From the NCBI GenBank assembly GCA_031002005.1, contig JARYHS010009186.1:256275199-256339198 (forward strand): a stretch of 64,000 nt of DNA, in the 5' to 3' direction. A program made the position numbers and the translations under genes. Below are positions 52,881 through 64,000 of this stretch, one piece after another (within the stretch, counting starts at the first letter, position 1; each line of letters begins with the position of its first letter). The notes below the pieces were generated by a model that worked only from the letters and a program-made list of their open reading frames with translations, was not told where the DNA came from and did not search any database. This DNA is from Vandiemenella viatica. Taxonomy: Eukaryota > Arthropoda > Insecta > Orthoptera > Morabidae.

Positions 52881-53114
52881 TAGCCCTGAGCGAAACGAAA
52901 TATGGTGGTAGTTTTCTGATGTTTTTCTATCTAAATTTTTTAGTTTCATAGGGTCGAGTTGTTTTTTAAGATTTGAATTTTTCTTACTTGAGGTAGGCCT
53001 ATAGTTGTAGTTTCTACCCTGATAGTCTTTTTATACACACTACTTTTTTTTGTTAATCTTCCGTTATTGTGTATAAACTGAGACAATTACTTTGAATTTG
53101 CTCCAGAATTAACT

Positions 53115-53153
53115 TGTGTGTGTGTGTGTGTGTGTGTGGTCCCCCCCCCCCCC
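53115..53153. repeat. GT microsatellite followed by a C run
   Basis: About twelve TG units are followed directly by about 13 Cs, then CTCCCG. Confidence 0.9.
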
Positions 53154-53279
53154 TCCCGTGCACCAAACGTTGTATGTCAGATTTAAAAAAATTATTAATT
53201 CATTCAACTAATCTTATTTTAATCATAATCATCAAATTTGTCAATGTTTAAACTTTGGCACATTCTCTTCCAGAGGTTG

Positions 53280-53700
53280 TGCTCATCTGCATAGCAAGGT
53301 TCCACGTAACGGCTTGCTAGGCCTGTTGTAGTATTGATAGGGGAATGCAGGTGTGCTCCAATCTGTCTGTGAAACGTGTAATTTGCGTCCTGTGTGATAA
53401 GTGCATTTTTGTTTTATGAAATGTGTAATTTGAGGTGGACATTGTGGTCCGTTCCAGCATTTTCCTAAACGAATGTACGGAAAATTGCCTAAAAACCACA
53501 ATTGGGATGGCTGAGATGTGGAGCCTGGACCTGTTGTACCTCCTCGATCCAGCCACAACGGCGGGACGTTGGGTTAATGTCTGGCGAAAAATAGGTTGTT
53601 GTTGGTGGGGCAAATTACAGACGAGTGGTACTTCTACTTGTGGCCAACATATTCATGTGTGGAAGGTGTATGGTTCTCATAAAAGCAACTTGGGTTAGAA
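53280..53700. other. GC-richer patch with unrecognised overlapping frames
   Basis: Open frames of 85-98 codons exist on both strands. The plus frame reads MWSLDLLYLLDPATTAGRWV among others. I recognise no family, and both-strand openness argues against real coding. Confidence 0.3.
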
Positions 53701-53884
53701 AGTAATACCGAAATCCTTGTTTCTTATGCTGTGCATTGGATTGTCGTTTACCATTTTGGTTCAAGCTCCATAGATTGTGTTACATCATGAAGTAATTAAT
53801 GTCAGGAACATGGTGTTCATGAAAACAACACAAAATTGTAATCATATTCTTTAATCGTCATGTCTCACTCTTTGCCCTAAGATG

Positions 53885-53995
53885 TCAGTTGTCTTTATGG
53901 TCCAGGCTGCATTTCAACATAATCTCAATTTCTGCTAATATAACTGCTTGAAAATAAATTTCTATCACAATTACTCTTTTGGAGTCTGCAGTCAA
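53885..53995. repeat. GGTCCAGG-phrase fragment
   Basis: ATGGTCCAGGCTGCATTTCA, then ATTTCTGCTAATATAACTGC and TTGAAAATAA, parallels 51960-52005 and 34165-34230. Confidence 0.45.
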
Positions 53996-53999
53996 AACA

Positions 54000-55354
54000 T
54001 TCAGTCTTTGTAGTTACACAATATGTTGTTTGGCTTTTACAACACTCACTTAGAAATTTGCCACTAAAGAAATCTTGTTCAAATTAAATGTATTTGTAAG
54101 TTGAATAATTTTAAGCAATTTTGTAGTTATATAATAGTAGAGATATTTACTTGGTAGTTTGGAAGTGCTTGTTTAAGTACTACTGTCTTGCTTAAGTGTG
54201 AGTATAGTGGGCGTAAATTGAAATCTTACTGCATGTGTAACAGATATCTGATTTCAGTTATTATTTTCCTTTTGTCGTCCACAGAAATGCTGGTATGGTC
54301 TCCAGTTTTTGCAGTAGAAATGACAAATTTCATGAAGAATTTAATACAAAATACACAGAATAAACACACATTTTTCACTGGCGTATGATAGCTTCTAGCA
54401 CGAGAAAATAGAATAATGCCACTTCTGTATGGGATAACAAATGCTTTAAGTTAGATGATGGTTATATCAAGTGAAACTTTATAATCTCTAACTAATAAAT
54501 ACTTTCATTTTGGTATTTATGGTTTAAATATTAAAGAAAAATCTTTTCTGTCACCACTAATTACAATTCTTTGCAATTCTGAGCTCAGTATACCTTCATG
54601 ATGATAAAGTACTCTTGAAATTATTCACGGAAATAGTTATATAGACTTTCATAGCCTTTAAAAATGTTTCCTTGGTCGTACGATGCTTGTCATAATATAT
54701 AATGGTTGAAGCAAAAAAGTCGAGGTGATCTTACGGCTCAAAAACTAAGTGAATAATAATTGTTAGTTTACTAAGCTGTGCCTGCAACTTTGTGGAATTT
54801 GAGACATGTGCTGTTCAGTTATTGATAAACTTAAGTAAATATTTGACAGCATAGGAAAAAGCAGAGGAGCAGTTGTTTTTCTCCCTCTGTCTTGTGTAAC
54901 CTTTCCTATTGATTTCAGGTTGTATGTAAATTTATTTGTGCATTTCCACCATCCCATGAAATTGTCTCTATTTTGGAAGATTTTATGGTTGTGGATGACT
55001 CGTGGGCCCCTTCAGTAATTTGCACAGTTTCTCTGTAAACAATATTTCAAATGGTCAATCCTGGCATTAATGCGACAGATTGCTGTATTTGTATGTTTAT
55101 AAATAAACTATGATATAAAATTCCTAACTGAATCACAAAATCAGTCTGTCATAATGTGTATGATTTATACACATCATAACAGGTTTATTTATTTATTTTT
55201 TAAGGCCTAATTGTCCATCTGTTGTACAAATATATGAGAGTAAGAGAAAATATGTTTCTGTACAATGACACTTTGATTTTATAACTATGGTTCTAATAAG
55301 ATAAAAAGTATCCTACATGATAATCAATGACATATGCTATCACTGTGAAATTAT
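54000..55354. other. no gene recognised
   Basis: AT-rich, T-biased sequence, intron-like. No repeat recognised. Confidence 0.4.
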
Positions 55355-55383
55355 AGAGCAGTCTGGTGGCTCAGTGGTTAAGG

Positions 55384-56440
55384 ATGAAATGGCCAAGGGA
55401 GGCCAAATTGATAGTGTAGCACTAGATCTGTCAAAGGCTTTTGACAGAGTTAGCCATAAAATGGTAGTAAATAAGGTAAAAACCTTGGAGTGGAGTAAAG
55501 TGATTTGCTGGGTAGAAGAATTTTTAAAAGGTAGAAAACAGTTAGGGGAGGAAATGCAGTATCAAAAGAAGTGGAAGTAAAAATGGGAATGCCACAGGGT
55601 AGTGTATTGGGACCATTGCTGTTCATTATTCTGATGAATAATTGTGTTGATTGTATACTATCAGAAATTAGATTGTTTGCAGATGTCATAATGCTAAATA
55701 AAAGGATCAAAACGGTAGAGGATTGTAAACAGTTGCAGGGTAATCTGCAAAAGATATTTAGTTGGGTTGGTTATCATGGGATGAAGATAAATGCAAAGAA
55801 GAGTCAGCTTATTAATGCACAGATAATTTGATTATGAATATAGTGTGGGGAAATAATTGCTTGTTGAATATTTGAAATGTAAATATCTTGGCATTACATT
55901 TGATAACAATCTTAACTGGGCAGGACACATTGTACAGGTAGTAGGAAAAGGTTTCAAAATTCTGCACTTGTCGGAGATAGCGATGACGATGGGGTGTACG
56001 AGAGAAATCCGGGAATTGGGTTACAAAACTTTGGTCAGACCATTGCTTGAATATGGTAGTGTAGTATGGGATCCACATTTCAAGTATCTAATACAGTTGA
56101 AGAGGGTGCAAAAAAGGGCTGCTAGATTTGTTTCTGGAAATTGCCTCAGAATGCAATTGGTAACAGATATGATAAAAGAGCTCGAATGGGATTCATTGAA
56201 AGGCAGGAGGGTGAAGAGGTTCATGGGAGTGTACAAGGCACATATTGGTGATAGGCATGGAAAGATATTGGTGTAAGAATTAAAAGTAATGCATGGAAGT
56301 GAAAAGATGACCACAAGCTGGCACACGGGTGAAGGAAGATTCTCTTATATAGCGAAGGTTGTCGTGTATTGAAATAAGTTGCCAAGAGAAATGATGAATA
56401 ATTTACCAAAATTGTTGAAATAGTTTAAAGTTAAAATGTA
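55384..56440 (+). pseudogene. LINE-B reverse transcriptase, frameshifted
   Basis: Successive frames encode GGQIDSVALDLSKAFDRVSH (RT block 3), GMPQGSVLGPLLFIILMNN (block 4), RLFADVIMLNKRIK (the F/YADD catalytic box, here FADV so the second Asp is lost), CKYLGITFDNNLNWAGHI, and then YKTLVRPLLEYGSVVWDPHF, VQKRAARFVSGN and the C-terminus. Frameshifts lie near 55570 and 55840. The domain order is that of jockey/CR1-type LINEs without RNase H. The N-terminal RT blocks and the endonuclease are missing because of 5' truncation. Confidence 0.85.
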
Positions 56441-56525
56441 GGTGGGTGCAGGAAAGGGGGAAGATGTGTGTGTAGGGAAATTTCCACCGTAATGTGTGCT
56501 CAGTTGCAATTTTAATTAAATATAA
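55384..56525 (+). mobile_element. LINE-B, longest copy in the window
   Basis: It starts in the middle of the reverse transcriptase and ends in the AATTAAATA tail. Its insertion at TTAAGG (55378-55383 and 56526-56531) interrupts an S2 SINE. It serves as the reference for the other LINE-B fragments. Confidence 0.85.
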
Positions 56526-56759
56526 TTAAGGCTTCTGACTGGATTTTAAAAGAGTCCCAGTTCCATTCCCACTCTCGGCAGGGATTTTTAAAGGCTTTCA
56601 CCTCTGGTGGAGCTTGTTTTGTAAAGCAAAGTATGCTAGAATGCTTCTGTTTTTCAATATACTTGTTAGGGACTATCTGCGTAGGCTAGGTGGCTATGAT
56701 TGTGCATACAGTTAGAAACCTTCCGGCACCAGTTTATTGCTACCACACGAGTTAACTTT

Positions 56760-56990
56760 ACTGTTCAGTTTCATTTAAATCCGTTTATTTGTTTTTGCTT
56801 GATGATTTCGGACAAATTTTTCCGAATTTGCAGTTTTGTCCTCCGCATATCACCAGGAACCATGTTACTGGTCTGCATAAAATGTAACCTGTATGTGAAA
56901 CTATAATATATACTATCACTATGTGCAGTTTCATTTATAATCTGTCTATTTGTTTTTACATTATTTGGAGACTCGGACAAAAATTAAAAA
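56760..56990. repeat. diverged direct duplication
   Basis: GTTCAGTTTCATTTAAATCC with GTTTATTTGTTTTTGC and TCGGACAAATTTTT (56766-56822) is repeated as GTGCAGTTTCATTTATAATC with TCTATTTGTTTTTACA and TCGGACAAAAATT (56921-56988), about 155 bp apart. Confidence 0.6.
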
Positions 56991-57234
56991 TTGTTCAGTT
57001 TTGGCATCTCTTATTTCAGAATCAGAATCTTCATTGTCATAAATATGTAAGAGTATGGACAATTGTCAATTTAAGCCCAACAAGTGGACTACAATACATT
57101 ACAATTTAAGAAATTCGCTATATACAATTCAAAACCACAACAATCTAATTACTACAAACATTACAATATACAAATACATATTTACATTCCAATCCATATA
57201 CCTTAATAGAACCTGCCTAATTTATTTAAATCCA

Positions 57235-58670
57235 TTACGGTACATGAGATTTCCAATTAATGCTGTAAAAACCATTTATATCTAATAAACATTCTCTAAC
57301 TAATACATTCTTAATTTTAGCTTTGAAATTATTATGTGACAATAATTTCAAGTGCATAGGCATTTCATTGTACAACTTAGTCGAAATATAATACCAATTT
57401 TTTTTGGGGGGAACTGCTGCGACTATATTGTCGAATTCTTAAAAGATTTTTATTTCTAGTATCATATGAATGGAAATCTGGATTAATGTAAAAATGTTCT
57501 AAATGGCTACGTAGGCCCTACATATATGAGTAAATTAAATATATACACCACCGAATGTGGTGGTGTAACGGCTAGCGTTCTGGCCTCTCATTCGGGAGGA
57601 CGGCGGTTCGAATCCCCGTCCGGGCATCCAGATTTGGGTTTTCCATGGTTTCCCAAATCACTCCAGGCAAATGCCGGGATGCTTCCTTAAAAAAAAGGCC
57701 ATGGCCGAATTCCTTCCCATTCCTTGCCCTCCATCCTTTCCCGTCTCTAAAGACCTCGCTGTTAAGAGAGACATTAAGCAGATAAAATATATATACAGAG
57801 AATATAAAGTTAATACACCAATTTTACTGATAAAGGTTTACAAGAAGTTGTATATGGTACATTACAAATTATCCTAATTGCTCTTTTCTGTAAGATGAAT
57901 AGTTTTTTACAATAACAACTTGATCCCCAAAGAACAATACCATAATTTAAAATACTTTGAATTTGAGCATAATAAACTGTAAGCAATATATTTTTATCAA
58001 CTGTCACACTGAGTCTCCTTAACATGTATAGGCCTTTGGCCATTTTCTTCATAACAAAGTCAGCATGATAATTCCAGGACACATTAGAATCCAACATGAT
58101 TCCAGGGAATTTCAAATTACTGTTATTTAGAGAATTTAAGTAATTGATACTTCTATTATTAACTAAAATGTATGTCAGCAAGTTTATCTGTATTAAGTGC
58201 TAAATTTTTAGCCACACACCAGTCTCGTAGTAAAAGGGACTCGAGTCTAACTTATCCAATGTTCCTACTTTACTTTTACTGCATGCTTTAAGCCCCAAAT
58301 CATCAGCAAATAAAAATCCATCAATATCTCCACCCTCAATATTTATGAGTAAGTCATTGATATATATATTAAAAAGTATAGGCCCTAGAATGGAGCCTTG
58401 AGGCACCCCATACTCCACCAGCCTACCTTTTGAAAATGTTCCATAAACATTCATTGAAGATATGAGTTAGTACTTCACTAATAAAAAAAAAGGCAGAAAT
58501 CTTCGTAATAAGCGAGTTAATACCATATATGTCTAGGCATTTACTATTATTTAATTGATTGATTTTTGTAAACATATTTTCTACACTGATTTCCTGAAAT
58601 GCAAAACTGGTCATCGATCTTGGATACTTATCAATATGGATACTTATCAATATACAAGGTCCAATCACGA
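57235..58670 (-). pseudogene. LINE-D reverse transcriptase pseudogene
   Basis: Order on the minus strand: FAFQEISVENMFTKINQLNN and SKCLDIYGINSLITKI (RT block 1 region); a sudden join near 58440 to GRLVEYGVPQGSILGPILFN (block 4), so blocks 2 and 3 are deleted; GGDIDGFLFADDLGL (intact catalytic FADD); NLKFPGIMLDSNVSWNYHAD; LQKRAIRIICNVPY and CKPLSVKL. After the SINE come HLEHFYINPDFHSYDTRNKN and KLYNEMPMHLKLLSHNNFKA, with a stop at 57235. Several frameshifts are present. It is a jockey-superfamily LINE different from LINE-B and LINE-C. Confidence 0.8.
57547..57784 (+). repeat. S1 SINE, best-preserved copy
   Basis: The A box (TGGTGTAACGGCTAGC), B box (GGTTCGAATCCCC), body (ATCCAGATTTGGGTTTTCC, GGCCATGGCCGAATTCC) and end (GACCTCGCTGTTAAGAGAG) are all clear. 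AAATATATAC flanks it (57537-57546, and 57785-57796 with one extra TA). Confidence 0.9.
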
Positions 58671-59810
58671 TTACTTAAATAAACTTCATTTGCAACACTA
58701 ACTTTTTAACAATTTTATTATATAGCAACAACAGAGCAAGAAGATATTAATATGGAAAGGAAAGCTGATATATAGCCATACCCCCCAAAATGAAGTGAGG
58801 AGGAGAGCTGGCTCAGCCATATACTTTTATTTTTTATGATCATGGCTGGAAATACTATGCTTATTGTGTTTGTGTAGTATTTTTTGTTGCTGCAGTGCTC
58901 CTTCCTTCAATTTTGGTTTATTTTATCTTTCCTTTCCATAAATCATTATTTACTGCAGTGGAATAAATTAGTGATGGAAATGCTGAACAGTTTTAACTCA
59001 AACACTAAAACTGTTTAAAATAAAAATTTGTTAAATGTGTTTGTAGGTGAAAGTTGTCATATCAATTAAATCTATACTATATAATGATTTATGGAGCACT
59101 TTCAATAAATACAAAATAAAATTTCCTCACTCCCTTGGACACTAATGGTCTTAGTCATCTCGTTCTTTCTAATTATCATTCCTTATTCTTCTATCAGCGT
59201 CGTCATCAACAATCATTACCAATGTACCTTCCCAGCACTCTTCCCCCGTCTTCTCTCTATCTTATATTGATTCTCACTCCTTTATCATATTGCTACTAAT
59301 TACGTTCTGCAGAAACAAATCGAGCTGCCTTTTTTCAACTTCCTCCAATCCCAGTAGTTGATATCTATAATGGTCCTATTATACTGTCCAGTTGTATTCA
59401 GACCAGGGTTTTGTGTCCCAATTCCTTGACATCCATGGAACTTCCATTTATCATATTAATCCTTAATTTTTCAGTCTGTTTGCCTAAGAAGCTGACCTTT
59501 TTTCTTTTTTTCTATGTGCACATAATTGCTTAGATGTCCTGTTGTGAAATCAATCTGAATTTAATGCTTTATATTGGATTATGCGAATTTGCCCAGTTAC
59601 CAAATGGTTTAAACTTCCATTGAAGTATGGTATTTAATTTCTCGAACTTTTAGTGACTGGTAGCTTCTCGCATAACAATATTGTTTACTCAACTTTTATT
59701 TTGAATTAACACTTCAGAAAAACATGCATAAACTTTACATCACACTTATCAACTAACATTTAAACAACAATATAGTGACAAATGACATAGCATTCGATTT
59801 CTAGTTGTGT
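58671..59810. other. no gene recognised
   Basis: AT-rich sequence. Bases 59160-59360 are pyrimidine-rich, with a vague likeness to the LINE remnant at 28430-28720. Confidence 0.4.
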
Positions 59811-60354
59811 TTTCCATCTACCACAGAGGTCTTTAGGGTTCTGTCTCCAGCAGAAAACAGAACCCTGTACGCATCGTAGAATGTTCTGGAGAACATTAAA
59901 ATTGGTGTCTGACTCTTCTGGGCTCTTAACAATTAGGCTAGCAATGCAGGTCATTAATATATTTACAGTAATATTTAATATATTTACAATAGTTATCCAG
60001 TACATTTACAGCACTTCCACTCATCAAAACACCACAAAATTTATAAACTTATAATCGATCACTTCACATCTCTCTGACACACATTTAAATAATTACAAAA
60101 ATGTAAATTAGTGGGAACAGTGTCTAGATTCCCCAGTAGCCATTTTAATCCTGTCATACTGCACACAATCTACCTTGTGACTGTCAAGACTCTAAATATT
60201 AATTAGAATTACGAACAGCAACACTACCATGTCACAACTCCTGTTTTCACTTCCTGCAGTAACTCTGTGTTTTTTTAATTCATCCACCCAGGAACTCTTT
60301 TACCATCTGTCACAAAGGTTTTTAGGGTTCTATACCCAGCAGAAAACAGAACCC
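59811..60354. repeat. two copies of a hairpin-forming 57-bp unit
   Basis: Bases 59811-59870 and 60297-60354 are direct copies (CCATCTACCACAGAGGTCTT and CCATCTGTCACAAAGGTTTT, then TAGGGTTCT and CAGCAGAAAACAGAACCCTG). Inside each, AGGGTTCTGT (or AGGGTTCTAT) pairs with ACAGAACCCT around an 11-14 base loop. Confidence 0.7.
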
Positions 60355-61284
60355 TGCTGCTGACCTTGTACTATATACTTCTGGTATTTAACATTTCAGT
60401 GGAATGAGTTAAAAGACTTAAAATTTTCACATTTGTGTTTTTTGTAGACCCAAAGCTGAATATTGTGTTTAATATATTGTAAAATTATGTTCTTTGAGTT
60501 TTTAATAGTTCAAAGGGTGTTGAAAATTATATTTTCCAGCCCCAGCATGTGACGTATAGACATTTTGAGTTTGTTAATAATAGAAATAATTTTTATTTTC
60601 TCTCTTTTATCATGTTGAAATGAAGACTGCAGCGGATGTTAAACATATCGTTTTTAGAATCATACTAACTGTTTGAGCCGCAACGACTTCTAGCATTGAG
60701 AGCAATGGTGCAGAGTGGATTTCTAATATTAAAACGTGTCAAGCATTGATTTTTTTATCTGACTTGCGACATGCATGTTATAAAGTCGAGTAGAGTACAG
60801 AACCTTAAACCTCAACTCCACTCCCATTTCATAACTCAGATTGTCAATTGCTTCGGTGAGCTCCTGCGATAAACTGTCAATTTCACCTCCCTTGTCCACT
60901 TCATCTGGAATATCTTGCATGTAGCCCACTGAGATTCATTTGAATAATCTCTCTGAAACTTGTCTTGCTGACTTACAAATCTTTTTCTGTCGTCACATAA
61001 ATTTCTGGCATGGTTACATATTGATCTTATCATCTTAACTGCCACTCTAGTAATTTTTAAACATATTTGTCTTCCCTCAGTACTTTTATGTGGCGTGTTT
61101 CCAGTCTCAATCTAAATAATATTTCAGTGTATCTTTCACACAGCTGCTGTAAAATTAATCATACAGCCTCCATTATGCTAAAAAGCTTGGTGAGTGAGAA
61201 TATTGCTTCAAGCATGACATTTGGAAGGATGTTGATTCAAATTGCCATAGTCATCCTAGTTTGTTTTCTGTCCCGATATCACTA
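60355..61284. other. no gene recognised
   Basis: AT-rich; short minus-strand frames at 60729-61045 show no motif. Confidence 0.4.
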
Positions 61285-61400
61285 TGGGTGAATACTGGAG
61301 TGCTTCCTTTAAAAGGTCATGTCCAAATTCCTTCTCCTTTTTTGTTGTTGTTCCTAAACCTTTGCCACCTCTAATGATGTTGATAAGGCATGAAGTTGTA
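61285..61400 (+). repeat. S1 SINE 3' part, diverged
   Basis: GTGAATACTGGAGTGCTTCC, TTTAAAAGGTCATGTCCAAA and CACCTCTAATGATGTTGATA with AAGGC follow the S1 order. The head is absent. Confidence 0.55.
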
Positions 61401-64000
61401 ACAAAAAAGTCTTTTACTTGTTTTTAACTTATCTAGCTCCATCATTGTGTTTTCTGGATCTAATTTTCTGGATTGCACATTTCTGCTTACGTGGAGCAGC
61501 TTCTGTTCAGATTTTTTCCCCTCCCGTAATACGTGATTGTTCCTATCGGGTATCATTTAACCAGTTACTTAATATCTTAAGTAACTTCTCCATCTTTATC
61601 CGTGATCATTTAATTGTCATTTCTTCTCCTCATTTTTCTAACATAGCCATTTTATAGTTGCATCATTCTGTAGTTCCTGTTCCGTGATAAGCTTATAATT
61701 TTTGTGTACATTTGGTTTTGGAACATGTTTTATTATTGATTAAAAAGTTTTGAATTACAATCAACCTAATAAAAAAAAAAGAATGGTGAATTGTTGTCTT
61801 TAGCATGCAGACTGGAATGTTTTAAAGAACCCAGTTGCCAGCAAGTTAATTTTTTAAAGTAATGTCATGAAGCAAATTGTCATAGTTAACACAAAACCAA
61901 CACGTTAGCAATTTCGTGTTGTAGGTATAAAGACCTTCATAAAACGGTTAGAATATGTACTAGTTACTGTTACAGGAGTCATGCTAATTATTATAGAGTT
62001 GTGAATATGTATATTACGGCTACACTTAATGGGAGAGATAATAAGAACTACATGTAAAATAACAATCTGATTTGAATAAATGCAGAAATGTTTGTGAATG
62101 CATAGAATGAAGGAAAAGTCAGTATCACTTCATTAATTGCAAATAGCTTTGTTGAACATTTAACTGTAGCACAGCTGGGAGGGGGAAAAAAAGTGTTGGA
62201 AGCCAAATAAAGGTAATGAGTTGATGCACGTAGTAGAATCAAATGATCAGGTAGACAAGTTTTTTGTAGTATAATTTTTCTGTTGTGGCATGTAGACAGA
62301 ATGACTGATAATTACTTCTTAGTTAGGATCCTTCAGGAAATAATTTTGTACCATCGTAATGTCGTGTTTCTGCAATGTAATCCACCCGTACAGTTGTGAA
62401 GTCTTTCTTTGGAATCATATGTTGGAAAAGTTCCATTTTTATGCCAGTCGAAATGTTAATTACAGGAAAGGAATTAATCAAAATAAAATAAGAGACATGT
62501 AAAAGAGGCGAAAAATTACTAAAGATCTATTTTTTAAACATAGATCTATATATAAAATGGTGCTAATGACCCCTTTGTCAATGTGTCCTAGTGCCAAAAT
62601 AACTACTAACATATATTTATTACACTTACAAGTTTACCAGGGTGAAGAAGTGGAGTGTTATCCGAGATTGAGCACAAGGGGCATCTAGTATCCAGAACGT
62701 GTTTGTAGGCCAATTTCCACCTCCAGATTTGGATGGGATTGTGGTTTCAAGGACTGCTCTGTTGGTTCTGACAGGGATAGTTATTGAGACCATTAGAGTT
62801 GTGAATGCTGGTTTGGGCAGCAACTGGGTGGTCTAGATGTTGGGAGTGAACTGTCTAGGACCACATGAATTTTTTTCATACTGTTTGAACTGATTTTTTC
62901 AGATTGTAATGGTCGAAACCACCATTCATGTGGCTACGTTGATCACAGGTGCCTGTGTGAGTAAGGTTATAGCTAAAAATGTTGTATTTGTGCAGTGTTT
63001 ATCACTGCTGCCCACCTCCCTTCAACTCTGGTGAATGGTGGGTGTATTTTATCTTTCATTTCCATTTTATTATTTCCTCATGGCGTATCTTCCTACATCA
63101 TTATTGCCAATACGTCTAATACTGCCATAGAAGGGCCGAGCAATGGGTATACAACAAATATAATTGTTGTACTAACAACACACCATTCAAGAAATAACTG
63201 CAAAACCAGGTGAAACTATTTCTTCTTGTATATTGATATGTGTACATAATTATTGTGGCTGTGGAGTGAAGCCAAGACAGGAAACAAAATTTGCTCTAAA
63301 TTTCTTGTGCCGCATTGCGTTTACATATTCAGGACACATTTGGATACATTTGGACTGTAGTTATCTCGGCACAGCTAATGAAACTAGTCAGACATAACAA
63401 ATCTCAAATGAGCATTGTAAATAACAAAGTATTTGTCAGAAAACAGCGACGGTAAAGTAAAACTGATACAACACGTAACCACAGGATCAGAGTTTTTATG
63501 TGCAATGCTCATCCTACAAAATTAAAACTGTAATTTTCATTCTCGTAGTAAATAATACTGTGAGGAATAGCTTAGCACACTTAAAAGCAACACCAGTTTA
63601 TGAAATTCTGTTTGGAATTTGGTTCACTGTTTCTTGAAGTTCTGTTCTGATTTCAGTGATTAAAGATGGAGTCAGAAGGTTTCAACACGGTCCCCGAGGA
63701 ATATTTATTCAGCACTAAAAATAGTGTGGGCGCTTGTCAAGAAAAAAGATTACCTAAAATGAATATATCTTTAGTACTTAGGTCCAGGATTACTGACTGA
63801 ATGTGTAGTGGACTTTGTTCCTGAAACAATATTGTGGTGTTGTGACAGTGCCCAAATCACATGACTTGTGGAAATAATTTTCTTTTTAAATTTTTTACAG
63901 AAAAATTTATTTTACAGTATTGTTTTGGGGGAAGGTTGATTAGGAATTGTGGTCATAGTTTGATTTTTTTATGATTTTGAAATCTGAGACAAGTTTAGAA
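61401..64000. other. no gene recognised
   Basis: About 2.6 kb of AT-rich sequence with no repeat or protein motif that I can name. A slightly GC-richer patch at 62630-62840 has only a short frame. Confidence 0.4.

Larger units (their letters stand above)
55355..56700 (+). repeat. S2 SINE split by LINE-B
   Basis: The S2 head (AGAGCAGTCTGGTGGCTCAG, TGGTTAAGG) ends at 55383 and the S2 body resumes at 56526 with TTAAGGCTTCTGACTGG and TCTCGGCAGGGATTTTTAAA. The TTAAGG hexamer is present on both sides of the LINE as its target duplication. Confidence 0.8.
57000..58670 (-). mobile_element. LINE-D, internally deleted, split by S1
   Basis: The coding part runs from about 58670 to 57235 on the minus strand, followed by a 3' untranslated stretch to about 57000. 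An S1 SINE occupies 57547-57784. Blocks before and after the SINE belong to the same protein. Confidence 0.75.

Noticed and set aside
53283..53698. Frames of 87-98 codons on both strands
   Set aside because: Open on both strands without a motif; coding on neither strand can be supported.
1..64000. CRISPR array, bacterial operon or phage region
   Set aside because: No regularly spaced identical repeats, no dense coding, and all recognised elements are eukaryotic.

Overview
The window looks like nuclear DNA of a large-genome arthropod, most likely an insect. It is AT-rich, has no operons or dense coding, and is packed with eukaryotic transposable elements: tRNA-derived SINEs, several LINE families, Penelope-like elements (PLEs), one LTR retrotransposon, and DNA transposons of the hAT, piggyBac, PIF/Harbinger and Tc1/mariner types. 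I could not resolve the order; the families resemble those I associate with Polyneoptera or Hemiptera. No complete host protein-coding gene is recognisable. The one possible host transcription unit is a weak first-exon candidate near 49.5-49.9 kb with a good splice donor, followed by intron-like sequence.

Names used here: S1 and S2 are two tRNA-derived SINE families and S3 a third SINE. LINE-B is a jockey/CR1-like LINE whose 3' end is a short AATTA-type tandem tail. LINE-C, LINE-D and LINE-I are other LINEs. TTA-MITE is a family with ends like GGGAGC(G/A)(T/C)CCATAAA and 3-bp TTA/TAA target duplications.

Layout. 0-9.8 kb: a hAT MITE with a perfect 8-bp target duplication, nested SINEs, a LINE-B/piggyBac/LINE-B nest, a TTA-MITE inside another, PLE remnants, a decayed PIF/Harbinger element, and an inverted pair of PLE-like ends. 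9.8-17.4 kb: mostly unremarkable DNA with a TTA-MITE, SINEs and a LINE-I 3' fragment with an RNase H domain. 17.4-21.8 kb: a 3.9-kb DNA element with ~1-kb inverted arms that splits one LINE-B copy. Its core holds a broken gene resembling XPG/FEN-type (PIN-fold) nucleases. 22.1-28.3 kb: the 5' half of an LTR retrotransposon on the minus strand (LTR, primer-binding site, gag, protease), split by a 1.83-kb DNA transposon with CAC-starting ends and a 5-bp target duplication, which itself carries an S1 SINE. 28.3-40.4 kb: mariner and LINE fragments, a LINE ORF1 with CCHC knuckles, and a PLE with a GIY-YIG domain whose 3' region was split by a young LINE with an open 889-codon endonuclease/reverse transcriptase frame and an 11-bp target duplication. 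42.8-45.3 kb: a Tc1-like transposase pseudogene split by an S1 SINE that is itself split by a TTA-MITE, next to a small relative of the 17.7-21.6 kb element. 45.3-64 kb: sparse, with a hAT MITE, the exon candidate, an S2 SINE split by LINE-B, and a LINE-D pseudogene split by S1.

Most calls rest on target-site duplications, paired inverted ends, or protein motifs read from translation. Family names come from recalled motifs; no database search was run.
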